Shown here piece by piece: positions 12,843 through 17,758 of a stretch of 17,758 bases of DNA. Positions within the stretch are counted from its first letter, which is position 1; every line of letters begins with the position of its first letter. Position numbers and translations under genes: made by a program. Where the stretch lies: contig CAYMTV010000022.1 of assembly GCA_964393525.1 (NCBI GenBank), forward strand, positions 1 through 17,758, given 5' to 3'. The notes beneath the pieces are model-generated. The model did no database searches and had not been told where the DNA came from. It saw nothing but the letters and a program-made list of their open reading frames with translations. The DNA comes from CAYMTV01 sp964393525. Its GTDB lineage: Bacteria > Patescibacteriota > Microgenomatia > Daviesbacterales > UBA10151.

Positions 12843-12850
12843 GATAACAT
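12843..12850 (+). promoter_or_regulatory. Possible -10 box of the PEP synthase gene
   Basis: TGTGATAAC/TAACAT overlaps here and ends 6-8 nt before GTG 12857. The match is only 4/6, with no good -35 at the right distance. It is supported mainly by the same spacing at other genes. Confidence 0.3.
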
Positions 12851-12856
12851 AAATTC

Positions 12857-15277
12857 GTGACTTCTGCCCCATTGACACTTAAACTTTCTGAGGTTTCTAT
12901 TGCGGATGTTTCCGAGGTTGGCGGGAAAAATGCCTCTTTAGGAGAGATGATTCAAGAACTCGCCCCAAAAGGGGTAAAGATTCCGGGTGGGTTTATTGTA
13001 ACAGCCACTGCCTATAGGCGTTTTCTTAAGGAAGCCAAACTTGATCTATTTATAAAAGAGACCCTAAAAGGATTGGATACTAAAGATTTGGAGGACTTAG
13101 CTTTAAGAGGCTCCAAAATCAGAAAAGCAATCTCTTCCGCCGACTTCCCCAAGGAATTAGAAGCAGAAATTTTAAAATCATTAAACCAGGCGAGAAAAGT
13201 ATACGGCGAAAATGCTGACTTTGCCGTCCGCTCTTCTGCAACGGCTGAGGACTTGCCGGGAGCTTCTTTTGCCGGCGAACATGAAACTTACTTAAACATC
13301 AGAACCAATGAGGCAATGCTTCAGGCCATCAAAGATGCTATGGCTTCCCTTTTTAACGACCGGGCAATCTCCTATCGGGTTGATAAGGGATTTGACCACT
13401 TAAAAGTAGCGCTCTCTGTTGGTGTACAAAAAATGGTCCGCTCGGATTTGGCTTGCTCGGGGGTTATGTTTTCTTTAGATACTGAGTCGGGCTTTAAGGA
13501 TGTAGTTTTAATCAACGGCTCCTGGGGGCTTGGGGAGATGGTAGTACAAGGGGAGGTAACGCCGGATGAGTTTATTGTTTTTAAACCCAATTTAAAAAGA
13601 CTGTCCGGAGGGCATTTCCTAAACCGCAAATACTTTAGCCCAATAATTTCCAAAAAACTCGGGGTCAAAAATAGGAAGATGGTCTATGGCGAGGATAAAC
13701 CTACTAAAATTATTCCTACTACCGAAAAAGAGTTTTCCCAGTTTGTTTTAACTGATAAAGAAATCTTGCAGCTTGCGCTTTGGGCAGTTGAGATTGAAAA
13801 CCATTATTCAAAAAAGTTGGGCAAATGGACACCGCAGGATTGTGAATGGGCAAAGGATGGTGAGTCTGGCGAGCTTTTTATTGTTCAGGCCAGGCCCGAA
13901 ACAGTCCATGCCGAAAAAGACTTGTCCATAGTCAAACAATACCAGCTCAAAGAAGAAAGTAAAGTTTTAGCCAAAGGCGCATCTGTTGGAAACTCAATTG
14001 CTTCAGGAAAAGCTAGGGTGATATTAAATGTCAAAGACATTGATGAGTTTAAAAGTGGAGAAATTTTAATTACCGAGTCTACTGACCCAAACTGGGAACC
14101 TATTTTTAAGATTGCTGCCGGAGTGGTGACGGATAAAGGCGGCAGAACTTCGCACGCGGCTATCGTTTCCCGGGAACTTGGAATACCGGCAATTGTAGGA
14201 TGTGAGGATGCAACTAAAAAAGTTAAAACCGGGCAAATGGTAACAATTGATACAACCGGCGCGGAGGGGTTAATTTATGAAGGAGAATTAAAGTTTAAAG
14301 TTTTAGAGTTTGATACCAAAAAACTTCCCAAGACAAAAACCCATATTATGCTAAATATAGCAACTCCTGATACAACATTTGAGAAATCTTTCCTACCAAA
14401 CTCGGGAGTAGGTTTGGCAAGAGAAGAATTTATTATTGTCTCGGAGATTGGGATACATCCAAATGCCCTAATAGATTATGAAAAACTTGACTTATCGTTA
14501 AAAAAGAAGATTGATCAAAAAACTGTTGGTTATAAAGATAAAGTCCAGTTTTATATTGATAATTTAGCCTACGGAATTGCAAAAATTGGTGCCGCGTTTT
14601 ACCCGCATCACGTTATAGTCAGACTGTCGGATTTTAAAACTAATGAGTACCGGACTCTTTTGGGCGGTGATTTATATGAACCAAAAGAGGAAAACCCGAT
14701 GATTGGCTGGCGTGGAGCATCCCGCTACTATCATCCTGCATTCATTGAAGCTTTTAAGCTTGAAGTAAAAGCTTTGCTTAAGGTAAGAAACGAGATGGGA
14801 CTGGATAATATTGTAGTAATGGTTCCCTTTTGCAGAACTGCGGAGGAAGGAAAAAAGGTTATAGAAGTAATGGATAAGGCCGGTTTATCCAAAAAAACGT
14901 CTCCTGGGCTCTTATATTATGTAATGTGCGAGATCCCTTCCAATGTTTTAAATGCTGAGGGATTTTTAGAAGTGTTTGATGGGATGAGCATTGGGAGTAA
15001 TGATTTAACCCAACTTACTTTAGGGATAGACAGGGATGGGAATGAGCGTATTAGAAGTATTGCCAATGAAAATGACCCGGCAGTTAAAAAAATGATTGCG
15101 ATTGTTATAAAAGTTTGCAAAAGTAAAGGTAAATATATTGGAATCTGTGGTCAAGCGCCATCCGATTATCCTGAATTTGCCCAATTTTTAGTCAAGATGG
15201 GAATAGATAGTATTTCCCTAAACCCGGATTCAGTCATCGCCACCATCCCCAAAATCCACGAGCAAGAAAAAGCTTAG
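12857..15277 (+). CDS. ppsA: Phosphoenolpyruvate synthase (pyruvate, water dikinase)
   Basis: 806 aa, full length for the family. It makes PEP from pyruvate with ATP going to AMP and phosphate, the gluconeogenic counterpart of pyruvate kinase. Domains: an N-terminal ATP-binding domain (VGGKNASLGEM; FAVRSSATAEDLPGASFAGE), the central phospho-His domain GGRTSHAAIVSRELGIPA with catalytic H433, and the C-terminal PEP-binding barrel (MIGWRGASRYY, SIGSNDLTQLTLGIDRD, YIGICGQAPSD with the conserved Cys). GTG start without a ribosome-binding site; it may be cotranscribed with pyk or use a weak leaderless promoter. Stops are 6 nt apart with the convergent UDP-glucuronate decarboxylase gene. Confidence 0.97.
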   Translation: MTSAPLTLKLSEVSIADVSEVGGKNASLGEMIQELAPKGVKIPGGFIVTATAYRRFLKEAKLDLFIKETLKGLDTKDLEDLALRGSKIRKAISSADFPKELEAEILKSLNQARKVYGENADFAVRSSATAEDLPGASFAGEHETYLNIRTNEAMLQAIKDAMASLFNDRAISYRVDKGFDHLKVALSVGVQKMVRSDLACSGVMFSLDTESGFKDVVLINGSWGLGEMVVQGEVTPDEFIVFKPNLKRLSGGHFLNRKYFSPIISKKLGVKNRKMVYGEDKPTKIIPTTEKEFSQFVLTDKEILQLALWAVEIENHYSKKLGKWTPQDCEWAKDGESGELFIVQARPETVHAEKDLSIVKQYQLKEESKVLAKGASVGNSIASGKARVILNVKDIDEFKSGEILITESTDPNWEPIFKIAAGVVTDKGGRTSHAAIVSRELGIPAIVGCEDATKKVKTGQMVTIDTTGAEGLIYEGELKFKVLEFDTKKLPKTKTHIMLNIATPDTTFEKSFLPNSGVGLAREEFIIVSEIGIHPNALIDYEKLDLSLKKKIDQKTVGYKDKVQFYIDNLAYGIAKIGAAFYPHHVIVRLSDFKTNEYRTLLGGDLYEPKEENPMIGWRGASRYYHPAFIEAFKLEVKALLKVRNEMGLDNIVVMVPFCRTAEEGKKVIEVMDKAGLSKKTSPGLLYYVMCEIPSNVLNAEGFLEVFDGMSIGSNDLTQLTLGIDRDGNERIRSIANENDPAVKKMIAIVIKVCKSKGKYIGICGQAPSDYPEFAQFLVKMGIDSISLNPDSVIATIPKIHEQEKA

Positions 15278-15283
15278 CTTAGT

Positions 15284-16240
15284 TTAGATTAGATTGGACT
15301 TTACGTACGCGATCATTTTTTCCAATCCCTCATCCAAACTAATCTTTGGTACCCAGCCCAATTTTTCGCGGGCTTTGGCAATATCCGGGCATCTTTGCAT
15401 TGGATCGTCCTTTGGAAGCGGGGCAACTGATTTAATTTCTGACTCAGAATCTGTCATTTCTTTTACTTTTTGAGCAAACTCCATAATTTTAAACTCATCA
15501 GGATTTCCTAAATTAAATACCTCTCCTTTTGTGCCTTCGATCTCCATTGCTAGAATTATTCCCTCCACCAAATCATCAACATAGCAAAAAGATCTGGTTT
15601 GGGTTCCATCCCCAAAGATAGGTATAGTATCCCCTTTTAAGGCAGCTTTCACAAACTCTGCTACAACCCGACCGTCATTAAGAGCTATCCTTGGTCCATA
15701 GGTATTAAAAATCCGGATAATTCTTCCATCTAATCCTTTAGCTCTTACAAAAGCTGAAGTAATAGTTTCACCAAACCTTTTTGACTCATCATAAACTGAT
15801 CTTGGACCAATGGTAGAAACATTACCTTTATAACTTTCTTTTTGGGGAGATTCTAGGGGATCACCATAAACCTCAGAGGTAGAGGCAAATAAAAATTTTG
15901 CATTGCATTTTTGGGAAAACTTACAAAGATTCCAAGTCCCATTGGTATTAACTGACATGGTTTCAAAGGCTAAGGCATGGTAACTTTTAGGAGAGTTTTG
16001 GTTGGGAGAAGCAGGTGAGGCCATGTGGTAGACAAAATCCGCTGTTAAATCTTCAGGTAACTCTTTCGAAACATCCAAGTTCAGAAATTGAAAATTGGGA
16101 TTTTCTTTCAAATGAGCAATATTTTCTTCGAAGCCTGTTAAAAGATTATCAATTACAATAACTTCATAACCTTTGGCAATTAAAGCATCGCAGAGATGAG
16201 ACCCAATAAACCCAGCACCCCCTGTAACTATTGCTTTCAT
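15284..16240 (-). CDS. UDP-glucuronate decarboxylase (UDP-xylose synthase), extended SDR family
   Basis: 318 aa. The NAD-binding motif GGAGFIG is at 7-13, the acidic end of beta-2 at D31, and the active-site motif YDESK at Y150/K154 within IGPRSVYDESKR. ASTSEVYGDP (119-128) and HMASPASP (72-79) are characteristic of UXS enzymes rather than of GalE or RmlB. The reaction converts UDP-glucuronate to UDP-xylose in the cytosol, supplying surface polysaccharide synthesis. UDP-glucose dehydrogenase, the upstream enzyme, is not in the window. ATG 16240 has a perfect TATAAT (minus strand, 16256-16251) ending 10 nt before it and no Shine-Dalgarno sequence. Confidence 0.92.
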   Translation of the reverse strand: MKAIVTGGAGFIGSHLCDALIAKGYEVIVIDNLLTGFEENIAHLKENPNFQFLNLDVSKELPEDLTADFVYHMASPASPNQNSPKSYHALAFETMSVNTNGTWNLCKFSQKCNAKFLFASTSEVYGDPLESPQKESYKGNVSTIGPRSVYDESKRFGETITSAFVRAKGLDGRIIRIFNTYGPRIALNDGRVVAEFVKAALKGDTIPIFGDGTQTRSFCYVDDLVEGIILAMEIEGTKGEVFNLGNPDEFKIMEFAQKVKEMTDSESEIKSVAPLPKDDPMQRCPDIAKAREKLGWVPKISLDEGLEKMIAYVKSNLI

Positions 16241-16250
16241 AACTTAATTA

Positions 16251-16256
16251 ATTATA
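16251..16256 (-). promoter_or_regulatory. -10 box of the UDP-glucuronate decarboxylase gene
   Basis: A perfect TATAAT on the minus strand, 10 nt before ATG 16240, with a partial -35 (TTGCTC, 16 nt spacer). It predicts a leader of only about 3 nt. Confidence 0.5.
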
Positions 16257-16297
16257 TCTTGTAAAATAAGAAGAGCAAGTATAGCCGATACTAATTC

Positions 16298-16326
16298 TTG
16301 ACTGAGCGAAGTCGAAGTCATAAATT
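16298..16326 (+). promoter_or_regulatory. Promoter of the second GIY-YIG gene, -35 inside a palindromic repeat
   Basis: TTGACT (16298-16303, 5/6), a 17-nt spacer and TAAATT (16321-16326, 4/6), then 7 nt to ATG 16334. The -35 and most of the spacer are the repeat unit itself. Confidence 0.5.
16299..16320 (+). repeat. Palindromic repeat unit, left copy at the GIY-YIG gene
   Basis: TGACT at 16299-16303 and AGTCA at 16316-16320 pair, and an inner GACT/AGTC is also possible. The core CTGAGCGAAGTCGAAG (16302-16317) is the inverse of the right copy at 16614-16639. Confidence 0.6.
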
Positions 16327-16333
16327 AAAATTA

Positions 16334-16606
16334 ATGTCTTCTAAATGGAAATGGTATGTCTATATTTTGGAATGCAGGGATGGAAGTTTTTATACTGGGA
16401 GAACCTGGAAGCCAGAACTAAGATATGATCAACACCTATCTGGATTGGGTGGAAAATATACTGCGAAGCACCCAGTTAAAAAGCTTGCTTATTTAGAAGA
16501 ATATGAAGATTTTGAACAAGCAAGTTTGAGAGAAAAACAAATACAAGGTTGGACTAGAGAAAAGAAACTAAAACTTATTAGAGGGGATTGGAAAAAATTA
16601 GATTAA
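16334..16606 (+). CDS. Small GIY-YIG family nuclease (UPF0213/YhbQ-like)
   Basis: 90 aa. WYVYILECRDGSFYTGRT (7-24) is the GIY-YIG core (YVY...YTG). It is followed by R30 and H34 (LRYDQH) and the Glu-containing helix SLREKQIQGWTREKK (E67). The SLREKQIKGW-type ending is characteristic of the YhbQ-like group. I chose ATG 16334 rather than TTG 16298 because the 12 upstream codons are the palindromic repeat and ATG sits 7 nt after a -10 box. Inverted copies of the repeat flank the gene 13 nt before and 7 nt after. It shares only the motif skeleton with the GIY-YIG protein at 781-1035, so the two are not recent duplicates. Confidence 0.9.
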   Translation: MSSKWKWYVYILECRDGSFYTGRTWKPELRYDQHLSGLGGKYTAKHPVKKLAYLEEYEDFEQASLREKQIQGWTREKKLKLIRGDWKKLD

Positions 16607-16613
16607 GGTAAGG

Positions 16614-16639
16614 CTTCGACTACGTTTCACTCCGCTCAG
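16614..16639 (-). repeat. Palindromic repeat unit, right copy at the GIY-YIG gene
   Basis: CTTCGACTACG followed by TTTCACTC and CGCTCAG. The two ends match the inverse of the left copy, with about 10 extra bases in the middle. It lies 7 nt after the GIY-YIG stop codon. Confidence 0.55.
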
Positions 16640-16664
16640 CCAAAATGTTTGTGCTTCGGATTTA

Positions 16665-17758
16665 TTAAAGCTTAAATCTTCTGTCTGCTAAAAAAGGATT
16701 GGGTTTTCTATAAATCTTTGGTGTATTAAGTAAGGTCCCTCTTTTTAAAGTAAATTCTCCATATCTGTCATTTATTTTATCTAAAGCTTTGATAATTTTT
16801 TCTTGTTTTAAATTATTTTCTAAAAGTGATAAATTCTCAGGATTTTCCCCTCTTAAATTAGAAACAGAAGCTCCAATCATCCGGATTTCTTTTCCATCCC
16901 AAATTTGTTGAAAAATTCTCCAACCTGCTTGGAAGATTTCTAAACCATCATTTGTAAAAGGTATAGTAATCTGCATTCCCTCACCTTCAAATGTTACACC
17001 TCCAATGTGTGATATTGAGTTTAGCCTTGCACCTGAAAGGTGTAAAGCTGATCTATAGTAACAGTAAACAGTTTTGCCAACCAATTTTTTAGCCCTAAGC
17101 CTCCTTGCTATTAGCTCACACATTTTTAGAAGGATTTGCTTGATTTCACCTGGATCATCGGTATCATGATCAATCGTGTGTCTGTGGCCCACGGATTTAA
17201 CTTCCTCTTTTTCATAAAATGGAATAATTTCTGCGCTACCTAAGCCTCTTGAAAAATTATGAAGAACTTTGCCATAGCTTTTAAAAGAGGCCAGTAAATT
17301 TTTTAAAGGAACTTTTCTAAGGTCGGTAAAATTAAAAACTCCCATGTTATTAAGTCTGTTTTTTATCCTGAAACCAATGCCACAAATCTCATCCAGCTCT
17401 ACCTGGTCCAAAAGCATCATTGCGGACTCTGGATCAAAGATCCCGGTAAGGCCGTCCGGTTTTTGGATAGAACCTGCAAATTTAGCCATAACTTTGTTAT
17501 AGGAAATCCCTATTGAACAAGTAATCCAATCCCCAACCTCAGAGCGAATGCGTTGTTTAATACTAGTGGCTATATTCAAGAGTTCTTCTGCATTGTCATC
17601 CCGGACCCCCGTGGTGAGCGAAGCCGAACCATGATCCGGGATCCATGAGTTTTTATTTGCTGACTGGATTCCCGCTTTCGCGGGAATGACAGGAATGGGT
17701 ATTTCCAAAAACACCTCGTCTATAGAAAAAATTTCTACTTTTGGAGAATAATCTTTTA
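16665..17758 (-). CDS. dinB: Y-family DNA polymerase IV (DinB-type), 5' end outside the window
   Basis: 363 residues are visible; the N-terminus lies beyond the right edge. The GTG at 17714 is an internal Val, not the start, because the frame continues upstream with VEIFSIDEVFLEI, the catalytic SxDE motif of Y-family polymerases (Asp-Glu at about 17715-17720). CSIGISYNKVMAKFAGSIQKPDG, the helix-hairpin-helix (ICGIGFRIKNRLNNMG) and the little-finger domain follow. A degenerate clamp-binding-like NLSLLE and a conserved tail (KINDRYGEFTLKRG) close the protein. Role: error-prone translesion synthesis. A block of about 33 residues translated from a palindromic repeat (VIPAKAGIQ... to ...GVRDDN) interrupts the palm domain right after the catalytic motif, in frame. 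Confidence 0.9.
   Translation of the reverse strand, partial: KDYSPKVEIFSIDEVFLEIPIPVIPAKAGIQSANKNSWIPDHGSASLTTGVRDDNAEELLNIATSIKQRIRSEVGDWITCSIGISYNKVMAKFAGSIQKPDGLTGIFDPESAMMLLDQVELDEICGIGFRIKNRLNNMGVFNFTDLRKVPLKNLLASFKSYGKVLHNFSRGLGSAEIIPFYEKEEVKSVGHRHTIDHDTDDPGEIKQILLKMCELIARRLRAKKLVGKTVYCYYRSALHLSGARLNSISHIGGVTFEGEGMQITIPFTNDGLEIFQAGWRIFQQIWDGKEIRMIGASVSNLRGENPENLSLLENNLKQEKIIKALDKINDRYGEFTLKRGTLLNTPKIYRKPNPFLADRRFKL
17594..17691. repeat. 98-bp palindromic element inserted in frame in the polymerase gene
   Basis: The ends are TGTCATCCCGG and CGGGAATGACA, imperfect terminal inverted repeats. Inside are a long hairpin with arms ATCCCGGA (17598-17605) and TCCGGGAT (17635-17642), and a perfect hairpin ATTCCCGC-TTTC-GCGGGAAT (17668-17687). 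The encoded VIPAKAGIQ peptide is the well-known translation of such GC-rich dispersed repeats in many bacteria. No transposase is encoded, so it would be mobilised in trans, if at all. Confidence 0.7.

Noticed and set aside
1..17758. CRISPR array, prophage or insertion sequence
   Set aside because: No regularly spaced repeats, cas genes, phage structural genes, integrases or transposases were seen. The repeats present are scattered palindromes.

Overview
This 17.8 kb window looks like an ordinary stretch of chromosome from an AT-rich, compact bacterial genome. The likely source is a candidate phyla radiation (Patescibacteria) bacterium, possibly of the Microgenomates type. That is an inference from several traits: tiny GIY-YIG nuclease genes, a DUF6496-type mini-protein, frequent GTG/TTG starts, few Shine-Dalgarno sequences, tRNA genes without an encoded CCA, and secreted coiled-coil and Pro/Thr-rich proteins. 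TGA serves as a stop (purD, HIT gene), so the code is the standard bacterial one. No phage, plasmid, IS transposase or CRISPR array is visible.

Layout. 1-2600: an unrecognised gene running off the left edge, a GIY-YIG nuclease whose stop codon lies inside tRNA-Pro(UGG), a two-helix membrane protein with an acidic coiled-coil tail, a HIT protein and a small hypothetical. 2700-4340: a PurD-like ligase followed by tRNA-Gly(UCC) and two broken tRNA-Gly pieces. 4340-5455: a gene-poor stretch with small ORFs and a strong promoter, including a 58-aa DUF6496-type gene and a basic 76-aa neighbour. 5455-7804: a three-gene minus-strand cluster for envelope or secreted proteins (coiled-coil protein, single-pass Gln/Asn/Pro-rich protein, PQQ-type sugar dehydrogenase). 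7847-9612: tRNA-Arg(UCU) and a secreted subtilisin with a Thr-Pro tail. 9615-11287: a soluble histidine kinase without a partner regulator and a phosphomannose-isomerase-type cupin. 11404-15277: pyruvate kinase followed by phosphoenolpyruvate synthase, the two opposing enzymes of the PEP/pyruvate step. 15284-16240: UDP-glucuronate decarboxylase (UDP-xylose synthesis). 16298-17758: a second GIY-YIG gene bracketed by palindromic repeats and a DinB-type polymerase that runs off the right edge.

Three patterns cut across the genes. First, many genes have a -10 box 6-8 nt before the start codon and no ribosome-binding site, which predicts leaderless mRNAs. Second, short palindromic repeats cluster around both GIY-YIG genes. 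One such repeat supplies the -35 box of the second GIY-YIG gene, and a longer element is inserted in frame in the polymerase catalytic domain. Third, two different tRNA genes each have a collapsed copy of themselves 145-189 bp downstream that keeps only the acceptor-stem region. These repeat and tRNA-fragment observations are the most unusual part of the window; their mechanism is not established by the sequence.
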